A model generated the notes under the pieces. The model worked only from the letters and a program-made list of their open reading frames with translations, was not told the DNA's origin and made no database searches. Source: Pseudomonas sp. TTU2014-080ASC (GTDB taxonomy: Bacteria > Pseudomonadota > Gammaproteobacteria > Pseudomonadales > Pseudomonadaceae). From it: 64,000 bases of DNA. The DNA lies in contig NZ_LKKK01000011.1 of assembly GCF_001446935.1 (NCBI RefSeq), positions 806,001 through 870,000 on the forward strand, written 5' to 3'. This document shows, in pieces, positions 1-10,460 of the stretch. Numbering within the stretch: the first letter of the stretch is position 1; each line of letters starts with the position of its first letter. Made by a program: the position numbers and the translations under genes.

Positions 1-2040
1 GTGCTGGCGGGCGCAGCGCTTGCAGATATCCACTTCACTGCTGGGCAGGGGCTGCCCGCATCGGCTGGTGGAGCCGTCGGTGAGAGTATTGGTCAGTTTG
101 GTATCAACGCCCTGAACGTGCAGGGCAGCACGTTGTTGTTTATCGCGCTGTTCCTCTTTGGCCTCACTATTTTTGTGGACCTCTCCTGGTTCAAGGTTAT
201 GGACCTGACCGGAAAGATCACACTCGACTTGATTGAGTTGATTCAGGGGCTGGCCAACCGCTGGTGGAGTGCTCGTCTTGAGCGCAAACAGCTGGTGGCT
301 CAATTGCGTGAAGTCGATGAGCGCGTTTCTGAAGTGGCGGCTCCGGTGATTCCAGATCGTCGTGAGCAGGCCAAGGTCAAGGAACGCCTGATTGAGCGCG
401 AGGAGTCGCTGAACAAGCACATGACTGAGAGGGTCAATCGCCCAGCTCCGGTGATTGCCGCACCTGAGGCTCCGAAAGCGCCTGAGCCCAGTAAGCGTGT
501 TCTGAAAGAGAAGCAGGTCAGTCTGTTTGAAGACAGTGCCTTGGCTGGCACTTTGCCGCCAATTTCGCTGCTCGATAAAGCTGAAAAGATCCAGAAGAGT
601 TATTCGCCGGAGTCTCTTGAGGGCATGAGTCGCCTTCTGGAGATCAAACTCAAGGAGTTTGGGGTTGAGGTTCAGGTTGAGTCTGTTCATCCGGGGCCAG
701 TGATTACCCGCTTTGAAATCCAGCCTGCTGCTGGGGTTAAGGTCAGTCGTATCTCCAACTTGGCTAAGGATTTGGCGCGTTCGCTGGCGGTGATCAGTGT
801 TCGGGTTGTTGAGGTGATTCCTGGCAAGACCACTGTGGGTATCGAAATTCCCAACGAAGATCGGCAGATCGTGCGTTTCTCTGAGGTGCTGTCTTCAACG
901 GAGTACGACGAAGCTAAATCGCCAGTAACCCTGGCGCTTGGTCATGACATCGGCGGTAAGCCCGTTATCACTGACTTGGCGCGTATGCCACACTTGCTCG
1001 TTGCCGGTACAACCGGTTCCGGTAAGTCGGTGGGTGTGAACGCCATGATCCTGTCGATCCTGTTCAAGTCGACGCCGGAAGAGGCACGGTTGATCATGAT
1101 CGACCCGAAAATGCTTGAACTGTCCATCTACGAAGGCATTCCGCATCTGCTCTGTCCGGTTGTGACAGACATGAAAGAAGCAGCCAACTCTCTGCGCTGG
1201 TCGGTGGCTGAGATGGAGCGCCGTTACAAGCTCATGTCCAAACTCGGCGTGCGTAACCTGGCGGGCTTTAACCGCAAGGTTAAGGATGCGATCGAGGCCG
1301 GCGAGCCGCTGCCTGATCCGCTGTACAAGCGTGAAAGCATGGAAGATGAAGCGCCACTGCTCAAACCGTTGCCTACTATTGTGGTAATTGTCGACGAATT
1401 CGCCGACATGATGATGATTGTGGGCAAAAAGGTTGAAGAGCTGATCGCCCGTATCGCGCAGAAGGCCCGTGCGGCGGGTATCCACTTGATTCTTGCCACG
1501 CAGCGACCTTCGGTGGACGTGATTACCGGTTTGATCAAGGCCAACATCCCGACCCGTATGGCCTTCCAGGTTTCCAGCAAGATCGACTCGCGGACCATTC
1601 TGGATCAGGGCGGTGCGGAGCAACTGCTGGGACATGGTGACATGCTGTACATGCCGCCGGGCACGGGCTTGCCGATTCGTGTGCACGGTGCTTTCGTCTC
1701 TGATGACGAGGTTCACCGTGTGGTTGAGGCCTGGAAGCAACGTGGCGCGCCGGATTACATCGAGGACATTCTCTCAGGTGGTGAAGAGGCAGGCAGCGGC
1801 TTTGAAGGCGGTGGTGAAGGTGGCGGAGAGGGAAGCGAAGAAGACCCTCTGTACGATGAGGCCGTGCGTTTTGTGACCGAAAGCCGTCGTGCGTCCATTT
1901 CCGCTGTGCAGCGCAAGCTTAAAATTGGCTACAACCGTGCAGCTCGAATGATTGAAGCCATGGAAATGGCTGGCGTTGTAACCTCAATGAACACTAATGG
2001 CTCGCGCGAAGTCATCGCGCCGAGCCCGGTCCGAGACTAA
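1..2040 (+). CDS. ftsK: DNA translocase FtsK (5' end outside window)
   Basis: FtsK is a hexameric ATP-driven DNA pump at the division septum that aligns chromosome termini and activates XerCD recombination at dif. The reading frame is open from base 1, so the N-terminal membrane domain is cut off. One membrane helix remains near residues 42-60, followed by a charged linker, the motor domain with Walker A GTTGSGKS (336-343) and Walker [13 protein letters not shown] (DE at 465-466), then a Gly/Glu-rich linker and the winged-helix gamma domain (about 615-679) that reads KOPS. The 679 residues seen are shorter than usual for the family, as expected for a truncated start. lolA follows 11 bases later. 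Confidence 0.97.
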   Translation: MLAGAALADIHFTAGQGLPASAGGAVGESIGQFGINALNVQGSTLLFIALFLFGLTIFVDLSWFKVMDLTGKITLDLIELIQGLANRWWSARLERKQLVAQLREVDERVSEVAAPVIPDRREQAKVKERLIEREESLNKHMTERVNRPAPVIAAPEAPKAPEPSKRVLKEKQVSLFEDSALAGTLPPISLLDKAEKIQKSYSPESLEGMSRLLEIKLKEFGVEVQVESVHPGPVITRFEIQPAAGVKVSRISNLAKDLARSLAVISVRVVEVIPGKTTVGIEIPNEDRQIVRFSEVLSSTEYDEAKSPVTLALGHDIGGKPVITDLARMPHLLVAGTTGSGKSVGVNAMILSILFKSTPEEARLIMIDPKMLELSIYEGIPHLLCPVVTDMKEAANSLRWSVAEMERRYKLMSKLGVRNLAGFNRKVKDAIEAGEPLPDPLYKRESMEDEAPLLKPLPTIVVIVDEFADMMMIVGKKVEELIARIAQKARAAGIHLILATQRPSVDVITGLIKANIPTRMAFQVSSKIDSRTILDQGGAEQLLGHGDMLYMPPGTGLPIRVHGAFVSDDEVHRVVEAWKQRGAPDYIEDILSGGEEAGSGFEGGGEGGGEGSEEDPLYDEAVRFVTESRRASISAVQRKLKIGYNRAARMIEAMEMAGVVTSMNTNGSREVIAPSPVRD

Positions 2041-2051
2041 AAAGGATTCCC

Positions 2052-2675
2052 ATGCGTTTAATTCGCTTGATGTTCGTGGCCGTACTGAGCCTTGCCAGCG
2101 TGACTGCAGTGGCAGATGAAGTGGCGGCCAAGCGCCTGGCCGATCTGTTGACTCAGGCTCAGACGATTACGGCTCGTTTCTCCCAACTCAGTCTGGATGC
2201 CAGCGGTACACAGCTACAGGAAACTTCGGGGCAGCTGGTACTGAAGCGTCCGGGACTGTTTCGTTGGCACACTGATCAGCCGATGGAGCAGTTGCTGGTC
2301 TCCAACGGAGAGAAAGTCTGGTTGTACGACCCGGACCTGCAGCAAGTCACCATTCAGGCGCTGGATCAGCGTTTGACCCATACACCTGCGCTACTGCTTT
2401 CCGGTGATGTCTCGAAGATTCGCGAGAACTTCGAGATCACTCACAATGAAGGCGGCAACGTGGTGGATTTCATCCTCAAGCCCAAAGCCAAAGACAGCCT
2501 GTTTGACAGTCTGCGTCTGTCGTTCCGCAACAGTGTCCTGAATGACATGCAACTGATCGACAGTATTGGTCAGCGCACCAATATTCTGTTTATGGGCGTG
2601 AAAATGAATGAGCCGCAGGACAACGCTCAGTTCACGTTTGAAATTCCTGCTGGCGCGGACGTCATTCAGGAATAA
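2052..2675 (+). CDS. lolA: Outer-membrane lipoprotein carrier protein LolA
   Basis: LolA is the periplasmic chaperone that receives lipoproteins from the LolCDE ABC transporter and hands them to LolB at the outer membrane. The 207-residue product starts with a clear signal peptide (charged MRLIR, hydrophobic core, cleavage near AVADE). The rest has the family's mixed beta pattern, with the RPGLFRW and [11 protein letters not shown] segments typical of LolA. An AAAGGA ribosome-binding site lies just before the ATG. It sits 11 bases after ftsK and 23 bases before rarA, the usual pseudomonad order, so the three are probably cotranscribed. Confidence 0.96.
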   Translation: MRLIRLMFVAVLSLASVTAVADEVAAKRLADLLTQAQTITARFSQLSLDASGTQLQETSGQLVLKRPGLFRWHTDQPMEQLLVSNGEKVWLYDPDLQQVTIQALDQRLTHTPALLLSGDVSKIRENFEITHNEGGNVVDFILKPKAKDSLFDSLRLSFRNSVLNDMQLIDSIGQRTNILFMGVKMNEPQDNAQFTFEIPAGADVIQE

Positions 2676-2698
2676 CCCCGAGGCATTACACGCACGTC

Positions 2699-4024
2699 AT
2701 GGATTTATTCGGTAAAGCTCCTGTCGCACAGCCACTGGCTGCTCGCTTGCGCGCAACCAGTCTGGATGAGTACGTCGGGCAGGAGCACTTACTAGCCCGA
2801 GGCAAGCCGCTGCGCGAAGCCTTAGAGCAGGGTGCGCTGCACTCAATGATCTTCTGGGGGCCGCCCGGCGTTGGTAAAACCACCCTGGCCAAGCTGCTCG
2901 CGCAGGTCACTGATGCGCATTTTGAGACCATCTCAGCCGTGCTGTCTGGCGTGAAGGAAATCCGTCAGGCCGTTGAAGTGGCGCAGCAGCATGCAGCGCA
3001 GTATGGTCGCCGCACCATTTTGTTTGTCGACGAAGTGCACCGCTTCAACAAGTCTCAGCAAGACGCCTTTTTGCCGTATGTGGAAGACGGCACGCTGATC
3101 TTTATCGGCGCGACCACGGAAAACCCATCCTTTGAGTTGAACAACGCTTTGCTGTCGCGGGCGCGGGTTTATGTGCTCAAGAGTTTGGATGAGGCCGCGA
3201 TGCGCAAACTCGTGGAGCGAGCTCTGACTGAGAGTAAAGGACTTGGGGATCGTCACCTACAGTTGCCGGAAGAGAGTTTCAAAATTCTCATGTCTGCAGC
3301 GGATGGCGATGGCCGCCGCCTGCTGAACTTTCTCGAAAATGCCGCCGATCTGGCGGAAGACAACGGTGAGATCGGCACCGAGCTGCTTCTGGATTTGCTG
3401 GGCGACAGTCGCCGTCGCTTCGATAAGGGCGGAGAAGCTTTCTACGATCAGATTTCGGCGCTGCACAAGTCGGTACGCGGCTCCAGTCCAAATGGCGCGT
3501 TGTATTGGTATGCGCGGATGCTGGATGGCGGTTGTGATCCGCTGTATATCGCCCGTCGTGTGGTGCGCATGGCCAGTGAAGATATCGGCAATGCTGACCC
3601 GCGAGCGCTGACGCTGTGCCTTAATGCCTGGGATGTACAGGAACGCTTAGGCAGTCCTGAGGGGGAGCTGGCAGTGGCGCAAGCCATCGTCTATCTGGCC
3701 TGTGCGCCGAAAAGCAATGCGGTTTACACCGGCTTTAAGGCGGCTATGCGCGATGCGTCTGAGTTTGGTTCGTTAGAGGTGCCGCTGCACTTGCGCAATG
3801 CGCCGACCAAGCTGATGAAGCAGTTGGGCTATGGCGATGAATACCGTTATGCCCATGATGAGCCAGATGCTTTTGCGGCGGGCGAGGATTACTTCCCGGA
3901 AAATTTCGAGCCGCGTGAGTACTACCAGCCAGTGCCGCGCGGCCTTGAGCTGAAGATTCGCGATAAATTACAGCACCTGAAAAATCTCGATGCGAGCAGC
4001 CCCCGGCAGAGGCGTAAACCATGA
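2699..4024 (+). CDS. rarA: Replication-associated recombination protein A (AAA+ ATPase)
   Basis: RarA (MgsA) is a tetrameric AAA+ ATPase related to clamp loaders that acts at stalled replication forks and single-strand DNA ends. The 441-residue protein has Walker A GPPGVGKT (54-61), Walker [11 protein letters not shown] (about 104-113), the sensor-1 segment [10 protein letters not shown] and a C-terminal tetramerisation domain ending in a basic tail. Length matches the family. The stop codon overlaps the start of crcB (ATGATG at 4021), so translation of the two is probably coupled. Confidence 0.96.
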   Translation: MDLFGKAPVAQPLAARLRATSLDEYVGQEHLLARGKPLREALEQGALHSMIFWGPPGVGKTTLAKLLAQVTDAHFETISAVLSGVKEIRQAVEVAQQHAAQYGRRTILFVDEVHRFNKSQQDAFLPYVEDGTLIFIGATTENPSFELNNALLSRARVYVLKSLDEAAMRKLVERALTESKGLGDRHLQLPEESFKILMSAADGDGRRLLNFLENAADLAEDNGEIGTELLLDLLGDSRRRFDKGGEAFYDQISALHKSVRGSSPNGALYWYARMLDGGCDPLYIARRVVRMASEDIGNADPRALTLCLNAWDVQERLGSPEGELAVAQAIVYLACAPKSNAVYTGFKAAMRDASEFGSLEVPLHLRNAPTKLMKQLGYGDEYRYAHDEPDAFAAGEDYFPENFEPREYYQPVPRGLELKIRDKLQHLKNLDASSPRQRRKP

Positions 4025-4401
4025 TGCGACTGGCATTGGCGATTGCTTTGGGTGGGGCTGTCGGCTCGGTTATGCGTTTTTTTCTCGGTCAGTGGGTTGT
4101 AGCGCAATGGCCACGTCATTTCTATCTCGGCACTCTGACCGTAAATGTTCTTGGCTGCTTGCTAATTGGTGTGCTGTCGGCATTGTTTCTGATGCGCAGC
4201 GATCTCCCGGTTGAGTTGCGTAGTGGGCTGATTGTTGGCGTGTTGGGAGGCTTTACCACCTTTTCCTCGTTCAGCCTTGAGTTGTTCAAGTTATTTGAAG
4301 GTGGCCGCACCGCTGAGGCACTGGCCTACCTCGCCGTGAGTGTGGTGACTGGCATTCTGGCTGTCTGGGCTGGCTTTGCCTTAGTACGTATTTATCATTA
4401 A
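4021..4401 (+). CDS. crcB: Fluoride channel CrcB/Fluc
   Basis: CrcB is a small dual-topology inner-membrane channel that exports fluoride. The 126-residue protein has four hydrophobic helices and the signature [14 protein letters not shown] near the N-terminus, [13 protein letters not shown] in helix 2 and [11 protein letters not shown] in helix 3, which carries the Phe and Thr residues lining the pore. It overlaps the end of rarA by four bases. No fluoride riboswitch is visible upstream, because the gene is embedded in the rarA operon. The AUG at 4021 is used; a second AUG at 4024 is equally possible. Confidence 0.95.
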   Translation: MMRLALAIALGGAVGSVMRFFLGQWVVAQWPRHFYLGTLTVNVLGCLLIGVLSALFLMRSDLPVELRSGLIVGVLGGFTTFSSFSLELFKLFEGGRTAEALAYLAVSVVTGILAVWAGFALVRIYH

Positions 4402-4487
4402 CGCCCGGTGATGTGGCAACAAGGCCGTCTAAAGCCTTAAACTGCACTATTGCTTGCGTGGTTCAGCCATGCAAAACCCATTTTTGA

Positions 4488-5786
<1,299 letters not shown>

Positions 5787-5803
5787 GCCTTTGCTGATGC
5801 CGT

Positions 5804-5834
5804 AACGGGGTGGCTGCGGCCGCCCCGTTTTGTT
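5804..5834 (+). terminator. Rho-independent terminator after serS
   Basis: AACGGGG (5804-5810) pairs with CCCCGTT (5823-5829), with an inner TGGC/GCCG extension and a four-base loop, followed by TTTTGTTTT. Its position makes translation of cysG from any start upstream of 5858 unlikely. Confidence 0.85.
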
Positions 5835-5857
5835 TTGAACAATCGAGTGTGCGCGTC

Positions 5858-7252
5858 ATGGAATTTCTCCCTCTGTTTCACAAGCTGCAAGGCCGCCGGG
5901 TATTAGTTGTAGGTGGCGGTGAAGTGGCGCTGCGCAAAGCGCGCCTGCTGGCTGATGCCGGTGCCACGCTGCGCGTGGTGGCGCTGGATATTGTGGGAGA
6001 GCTTGAGCAGTTGGTTCGGGCAGTGGGCGGTGAATTGCTGCTGCGGGGGTATCAGGCGGCTGATCTGGATAAGACGGTGCTGGTTATCGCCGCAACGGAC
6101 GATTCAGAGCTGAATGCGCAAGTGTCGGCGGACGCTCAAGCGCAGGGTATTCCGGTCAATGTGGTGGATGCTCCGCAGCTGTGCAGCGTGATTTTCCCGG
6201 CTATCGTTGACCGTTCTCCGCTTGTGGTCGCGATCAGTAGCGGTGGTGATGCGCCAGTTTTGGCCCGCTTGGTGCGGGCCAAGATTGAGACTTGGTTGCC
6301 AGCCACTTACGGGCATCTGGCCGGTTTAGCCGGGCGTTTTCGGCATCGGGTTAAGGCATTGCTGCCGAATGTCCAGCAGCGCCGAGTTTTCTGGGAAGAG
6401 GTGTTTCAGGGGCAAATTGCCGAAAGCGTCTTTGCAGGCAAGCAGCAGGAAGCTGAGCAGTTGCTGGAGAACAAGCTGGCGGGCAATGCTGAGCGTAATG
6501 TCGGTGAGGTGTATCTGGTTGGTGCAGGACCGGGTGATCCCGACTTGCTCACCTTCCGTGCTCTGCGCCTGATGCAGCAGGCGGATGTGGTGCTGTATGA
6601 CCGTCTTGTTGCGCCAGCCATCATTGAGTTGTGCCGGCGTGACGCAGAGCGCATCTATGTCGGCAAGCAGCGCTCTGAGCATGCGGTGCCGCAGGATCAG
6701 ATCAATCAGCGTTTGGTTGATCTGGCCAAAGAGGGTAAGCGTGTGCTGCGCCTGAAGGGCGGTGATCCCTTTATCTTTGGGCGTGGTGGCGAGGAAATCG
6801 AGGAGCTGGCATCCCATGGCATTCCGTTTCAAGTGGTGCCGGGCATTACCGCAGCCTCTGGCTGTGCGGCATATTCAGGTATCCCGCTGACGCACCGGGA
6901 CTATGCGCAGTCCGTGCGTTTCGTCACCGGTCACCTGAAAGATGGTACGACCAACTTGCCGTGGACTGATCTGGTCGCACCAGGGCAAACCCTAGTGTTC
7001 TACATGGGGTTGGTTGGCTTGCCGTCGATCTGTCAGCAACTGATTGCCCACGGCCGCTCAGCTGATACCCCAGCGGCGCTGATCCAGCAGGGCACGACGC
7101 AGAATCAGCGGGTCTTCACTGGCACGCTGGCGACCTTGCCGCAGCTTGTGGCTGAGCATGAGGTGAAGGCTCCGACACTGGTTATTGTCGGTGAGGTGGT
7201 TAGCCTCAGGGGTAAACTGGCTTGGTTTGAGGGCGCTCAATCCCAGCTCTAA
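5858..7252 (+). CDS. cysG: Siroheme synthase CysG (methyltransferase, dehydrogenase and ferrochelatase)
   Basis: CysG turns uroporphyrinogen III into siroheme, the cofactor of sulfite and nitrite reductases. The 464-residue protein has an N-terminal Rossmann domain with [10 protein letters not shown] (from about residue 18) for precorrin-2 dehydrogenase and ferrochelatase. From about residue 216 follows a SAM uroporphyrinogen methyltransferase domain with [22 protein letters not shown] and [15 protein letters not shown]. The frame is open further upstream, to 5810, but that extension covers the serS terminator. The ATG at 5858 gives the canonical MEFLPLF start. Confidence 0.96.
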   Translation: MEFLPLFHKLQGRRVLVVGGGEVALRKARLLADAGATLRVVALDIVGELEQLVRAVGGELLLRGYQAADLDKTVLVIAATDDSELNAQVSADAQAQGIPVNVVDAPQLCSVIFPAIVDRSPLVVAISSGGDAPVLARLVRAKIETWLPATYGHLAGLAGRFRHRVKALLPNVQQRRVFWEEVFQGQIAESVFAGKQQEAEQLLENKLAGNAERNVGEVYLVGAGPGDPDLLTFRALRLMQQADVVLYDRLVAPAIIELCRRDAERIYVGKQRSEHAVPQDQINQRLVDLAKEGKRVLRLKGGDPFIFGRGGEEIEELASHGIPFQVVPGITAASGCAAYSGIPLTHRDYAQSVRFVTGHLKDGTTNLPWTDLVAPGQTLVFYMGLVGLPSICQQLIAHGRSADTPAALIQQGTTQNQRVFTGTLATLPQLVAEHEVKAPTLVIVGEVVSLRGKLAWFEGAQSQL

Positions 7253-7260
7253 AGCTGGTG

Positions 7261-7285
7261 ATCAGGGCCCTGCGTGAGCCCTGAT
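7261..7285. terminator. Hairpin between convergent cysG and tusE
   Basis: ATCAGGGC (7261-7268) pairs with GCCCTGAT (7278-7285). No clear U-tract follows on either strand, so its role as a terminator between the converging genes is plausible but weak. Confidence 0.4.
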
Positions 7286-7288
7286 GCG

Positions 7289-7624
7289 TCAGAGGCAGTT
7301 GGTCGGCTTGGGTAAACCTGCCAGCTTGGCTGCCAGCTTAGCTGGGGTGCCGTTGAATAGGCGATTCAAGTGCAGGCTGTTGCCTTTGTCGGTGCCAAGG
7401 TGCAGGGCTGCGTATTTGATCAGCGGGCGGTTCGCGGGTGACAGTTGGAATTCGTCGTAGAACTTGCGCAGTAAGTGCAGGATTTCCCAGTGTTCAGGGC
7501 TGAGCTCGATCCCTTCCTGAGCCGCCAGCGCTTGAGCGGCGTCCTCAGACCAATCTGTCAGTTCAACCAGATAGCCATCCTTGTCCAGAGGCAGTTCGCG
7601 CCCTGCAACCTGTAATGTGCTCAT
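7289..7624 (-). CDS. tusE: TusE/DsrC-family sulfurtransferase
   Basis: TusE takes persulfide sulfur from the TusBCD complex and passes it to MnmA for 2-thiolation of the wobble uridine in tRNA-Lys, -Glu and -Gln. The 111-residue protein has the DsrC-fold core (HWEILHLLRKFYDEF, helix-turn-helix-like) and ends in PKPTNCL, whose Cys next to the C-terminus carries the sulfur. The start at 7624 overlaps the tusB stop (ATGA). A start 33 bases upstream is possible but would overlap tusB further. It is the last gene of the minus-strand tusDCBE operon. Confidence 0.92.
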   Translation of the reverse strand: MSTLQVAGRELPLDKDGYLVELTDWSEDAAQALAAQEGIELSPEHWEILHLLRKFYDEFQLSPANRPLIKYAALHLGTDKGNSLHLNRLFNGTPAKLAAKLAGLPKPTNCL

Positions 7625-7914
7625 AGCCACGAATTCACTTTGTCGTACTGGTAGCAAAGCTCAACGAACGCGTTGTAATCCACCAGTTGGACGTTGTGGT
7701 CAGAGCTGATGTTGCGAGCCGTAACGTCCTCTTCCAGCGCATACAGCGCTTTTGTGGCTTGCGTAAGTTTGCCGTTGGCGTCAGAGCCGGTTTGCAGGGC
7801 ATAAACCGCATCACCGCTCAGTAGCAGGCCGTCTTGCTCGCCCAGCAAGCGCAGACAGCTTTCAAGGCTGCTGTTGGAGTAGGGCGAGTGGGATAGTACA
7901 TGCAAGGTAGCCAT
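7621..7914 (-). CDS. tusB: Sulfur relay protein TusB/DsrH
   Basis: TusB is the small subunit of the cytosolic TusBCD hexamer that relays sulfur from TusA to TusE. The 97-residue protein begins MATLHVLSHSPYSNSSLESCLRLL, the family's typical N-terminus, and has the DsrH-like GDAVYAL and VQLVDYNAFVEL segments. It overlaps tusE by four bases, and its start abuts the tusC stop at 7914. Confidence 0.9.
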   Translation of the reverse strand: MATLHVLSHSPYSNSSLESCLRLLGEQDGLLLSGDAVYALQTGSDANGKLTQATKALYALEEDVTARNISSDHNVQLVDYNAFVELCYQYDKVNSWL

Positions 7915-8273
7915 TAGATCGTAATCACCTGGTCAAAGCGGTCTATCAGGGCACGGATATCAGCTGGTGCCAGTTGCTCTGCGGGCAAGGCCATAGGAGC
8001 GTCGAGGAGACCGCGGGCTTGCAGGCTGTGCTGGCAGGCAAATAACGCGTCGACACCGAATATGGGCAGCGCTTGCAGGTTGGCGCTCAGGTCTTTTTGC
8101 TCAAGGTCGCGGGGCTGCTGGTTTGCACTGAGCTGAAATACGCCGTCATCCATAAACAGCATGGCAATTGGCAGATCGAAAGCGCCTCCGGCTAAGGCGA
8201 TATCCAGCGCTTCACGTGCCGATGGGCCGCTCCATGGAGCTTGGCGGCTGATGATCAGCATCGACTTGGCCAT
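7914..8273 (-). CDS. tusC: Sulfur relay protein TusC/DsrF
   Basis: TusC is the DsrF-type subunit of the TusBCD sulfur-relay complex. From the start at 8273 the protein has 119 residues: MAKSMLIISRQAPWSGPSAREALD, then FDLPIAMLFMDDGVFQL, both typical of the DsrE/F fold. An alternative ATG at 8288 would add five residues and overlap tusD by 14 bases. The 8273 start, one base after the tusD stop, is preferred by alignment with the family's start. Confidence 0.9.
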   Translation of the reverse strand: MAKSMLIISRQAPWSGPSAREALDIALAGGAFDLPIAMLFMDDGVFQLSANQQPRDLEQKDLSANLQALPIFGVDALFACQHSLQARGLLDAPMALPAEQLAPADIRALIDRFDQVITI

Positions 8274-8274
8274 C

Positions 8275-8667
8275 TCAGTTGTCTCCAAAGCAGATTAGAC
8301 GATCAGCAAGCTGAGAGGCCTCGTGCAACTGGCCCAAGCCGGAAAGCTCCCATGGCGCGTGAGTGTTAGCCGCAGGTCGATTGTAGCGCTGCGCTTCCTG
8401 CTCATTCAGTATGCCCCGGCGAAGGGCCGCAGCAATGCAGATGACGGCATCTAACTGATGTTTCTCGATCAACGCGCGCCATTCGCCCGGTAGATCCAAC
8501 TCATCTTGCGGGCTGACGATATTGCTCGATGCTGTGTGAACGCTGTCCTGATAGAAGAACAGGCGCACGATTTCATGCCCAGAATTCAGGGCTGCTTCGG
8601 CAAAGCGCAGAGCTCGGCGTGAAGAAGACGCGTGAGGTGGAGAAAACAGAGCGATTGCGAATTTCAT
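8275..8667 (-). CDS. tusD: Sulfurtransferase TusD/DsrE
   Basis: TusD is the catalytic subunit of TusBCD and accepts persulfide sulfur from TusA. The 130-residue protein begins MKFAIALFSPPHASSSRRALRF. It contains the conserved cysteine in AVICIAA (Cys77) that would carry the sulfur, and the C-terminal GLGQLHEASQLADRLICFG typical of DsrE. The frame is open to 8739, but MKFAIAL at 8667 is the family start. It is the first gene of the tusDCBE operon. Confidence 0.92.
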   Translation of the reverse strand: MKFAIALFSPPHASSSRRALRFAEAALNSGHEIVRLFFYQDSVHTASSNIVSPQDELDLPGEWRALIEKHQLDAVICIAAALRRGILNEQEAQRYNRPAANTHAPWELSGLGQLHEASQLADRLICFGDN

Positions 8668-8734
8668 AGCGGGCCACATAAAGCAATTAGGGCGAATGAT
8701 AAGGCCTTGCTGTCCCATACACAAAAGCGCAGGC

Positions 8735-8773
8735 AACAAAAAAGCCCTGCCGGCGCTTGCCTGGCAGGGCTTT
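8735..8773 (-). terminator. Rho-independent terminator after the Bax-inhibitor-like gene
   Basis: AAAGCCCTGCC (8741-8751) pairs with GGCAGGGCTTT (8763-8773). On the minus strand the stem is followed by TTTTTTGTTG, so it ends the transcript of the gene at 8791-9459. Confidence 0.85.
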
Positions 8774-8790
8774 GAGGTTAACCCTCTGCA

Positions 8791-9459
8791 TTAGTCGTCG
8801 CTGCCCATGATGCCGAACAGCTGCAGCAGGCTTACGAACAGGTTGTAGATCGACACATACAGGCTGATGGTGGCCAGGATGTAGTTGCGTTCGCCGCCAT
8901 GAATGATGGCGCTGGTCTGGTACAGGATGCAGACCGAGGAGAACAGTACAAAACCAGCGCTGATCGCCAGTTGCAGGCCACTGATCTGGAAGAAGAAGCT
9001 GGCAACCACGGCGCCTAGCAGGACAAAGAAGCCGGCGGTGATAAAGCCGCTGAGGAAGCTCATGTCTTTGCGGGTGGTCAGCACATAAGCAGACAGACCG
9101 CAGAACACCAGTGCCGTCATGGCAAAGGCGGAGCTGATAACTTCAGCGCCATTGGCCATGCCCAGATAGCGGTTAAGGATTGGGCCAAGGGTGTAGCCCA
9201 TAAAACCGGTCAGAGCGAGGGTAGAAACCAGGCCCCAGCCAGAGTTGCGCAGTTTTACCGTAAGGAAGAACAGGCCGTAGAAGCCGATCAGCACCACGAA
9301 GATATTCGGATAAGGCAGGTTGGCCTGCTGAGAGAAGTAGGCCACCAGACCGCTGAAAGCGAGCGTGATTGCCAGCAGGCCGTAAGTATTGCGCAGGACG
9401 CGGCTTACCTCCTGCTGTTCCGCCTGGGAGTGATCCAGTGCGTAATTGTGTTGAGTCAT
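8791..9459 (-). CDS. yccA: Bax inhibitor-1/YccA family membrane protein
   Basis: This is a 222-residue inner-membrane protein with seven hydrophobic helices and the BI-1 family pattern. In E. coli the relative YccA modulates the FtsH protease; the role here is inferred. The short soluble N-terminus ([19 protein letters not shown]) precedes helix 1 near residue 27, and the conserved [16 protein letters not shown] and [17 protein letters not shown] segments are present. Start at 9459 is preferred over 9489 on family alignment. It lies downstream of tRNA-Ser and upstream of tusD, as in other pseudomonads. Confidence 0.88.
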   Translation of the reverse strand: MTQHNYALDHSQAEQQEVSRVLRNTYGLLAITLAFSGLVAYFSQQANLPYPNIFVVLIGFYGLFFLTVKLRNSGWGLVSTLALTGFMGYTLGPILNRYLGMANGAEVISSAFAMTALVFCGLSAYVLTTRKDMSFLSGFITAGFFVLLGAVVASFFFQISGLQLAISAGFVLFSSVCILYQTSAIIHGGERNYILATISLYVSIYNLFVSLLQLFGIMGSDD

Positions 9460-9588
9460 GTTGAAACTCCTGATTTCTGGTGAATCCATACTAAGGATAC
9501 CGGCGACTATAGCAGAGCTTTTTCATCTTCCTGCACGAAGAGTTTGACAGTGTGTAACTATCAGGTAAGATTGCCGCCCGCAAACGCC

Positions 9589-9678
9589 GGAAGCGTGGCA
9601 GAGCGGTTGAATGCAACGGTCTTGAAAACCGTCGAAGGGGAAACTCTTCCGTGAGTTCGAATCTCACCGCTTCCGCCA
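9589..9678 (+). tRNA. tRNA-Ser (anticodon UGA)
   Basis: This is a 90-nt class II tRNA. The acceptor stem GGAAGCG pairs with CGCTTCC, GCCA is encoded at the 3' end, and the anticodon loop CTTGAAA carries TGA. A long variable arm (GAAGGGGAAACTCTTC) and TTCGAAT T-loop are present. It reads UCA and wobble UCN codons and is a substrate of the SerS encoded upstream. Confidence 0.97.
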
Positions 9679-9687
9679 TATACGAAA

Positions 9688-9721
9688 CCAAAGCCCCGTT
9701 TTATACGGGGCTTTGGCGTTT
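9688..9721 (+). terminator. Rho-independent terminator after tRNA-Ser(UGA)
   Basis: CCAAAGCCCCG (9688-9698) pairs with CGGGGCTTTGG (9706-9716) around a seven-base AT-rich loop, followed by CGTTT. It lies nine bases after the tRNA 3' end. Confidence 0.85.
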
Positions 9722-9991
9722 CTGAGGCAGGGGTTTTGCGCAACTCATCTCCTGATTTTTTAGCCTTCCGCCCCATCCCAGCAACTGGTATCAAAGCCGC
9801 TATATTGATGGCGGACTCTAAAGCCTGCTGCTACTGAAAGCGGGGAGGCGTAGCCCGGTCTGTTTTTGTTTGGGGGGCGTTGAAACATTGCTGTAGCTCA
9901 GTGAGCGTACGGGCAACAGCCTGCTGCGACATCGGTCAGGCAGTTGAGAGGCCAACTGACAACTGGCTTCATTTTTCAGTAATGGCACATT
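9722..9991. other. Gene-free stretch between tRNA-Ser and umuD
   Basis: I see no convincing reading frame or RNA here. The last 30 bases form the umuD promoter region. Confidence 0.6.
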
Positions 9992-10011
9992 TATACTGTA
10001 TGTATGTACAG
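9992..10011 (+). promoter_or_regulatory. LexA box over the -10 element of umuDC
   Basis: CTGTATGTATGTACAG at 9996-10011 is a near-perfect 16-bp SOS box. It overlaps a -10-like TATACT (9992-9997) and ends 17 bases before the umuD start codon. This places umuDC under direct LexA repression. Confidence 0.92.
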
Positions 10012-10028
10012 CTTTTGTGGTGTGTGCC

Positions 10029-10460
10029 ATGCCCTTCGACTACCTCGGACGAATTTCCCACGGAGGGGGAAGCTATCCGTTCTTTTCTTTCCGGGTGCCC
10101 GCTGGCTTCCCGAGCCCTGCGCAGGATCACCTGGAGCGGGATATTTCCTTAGACGAACTGTTCAATCTGCGGGCTCCGCATACGTACATAGTGCGTGTGA
10201 CCGGGGATAGCATGGTGCAGGCAGGTATCTTTGACGGTGATCTGTTGCTGGTGGATCGCTCTAAAGAGCCGCGCAGCGGGGATATCGTCATTGCGGCGTT
10301 GAATAGTGAGCCGCTTGTGAAGCGCTTCAGCATTGAAGGGCAGATGACGGTGCTGCGTTCTGAGAATCCTAAGTATCCGCCACGCTACATTTTGGAGTCC
10401 GATGAGCTGTCTATCTGGGGTGTGGTGCGTTTCAGTGTGAGAAGCCACAACCATGGCTGA
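10029..10460 (+). CDS. umuD: Polymerase V subunit UmuD, LexA-like self-cleaving protein
   Basis: UmuD is cleaved with RecA help after DNA damage, and UmuD'2 then joins UmuC as translesion DNA polymerase V. The 143-residue protein has the Ala25-Gly26 cleavage site in VPAGFPSP, the catalytic Ser61 in GDSM and Lys98 in PLVKRF, matching the Ser-Lys dyad of E. coli UmuD. The ATG at 10029 is chosen over the GTG at 10017 because it gives a family-length protein. Its end overlaps umuC by eight bases. Expression should be SOS-induced through the LexA box just upstream. Confidence 0.95.
   Translation: MPFDYLGRISHGGGSYPFFSFRVPAGFPSPAQDHLERDISLDELFNLRAPHTYIVRVTGDSMVQAGIFDGDLLLVDRSKEPRSGDIVIAALNSEPLVKRFSIEGQMTVLRSENPKYPPRYILESDELSIWGVVRFSVRSHNHG

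Noticed and set aside
895..1740. 281-codon minus-strand frame inside ftsK
   Set aside because: His- and Arg-rich shadow of a well-conserved gene, with no independent start signal.
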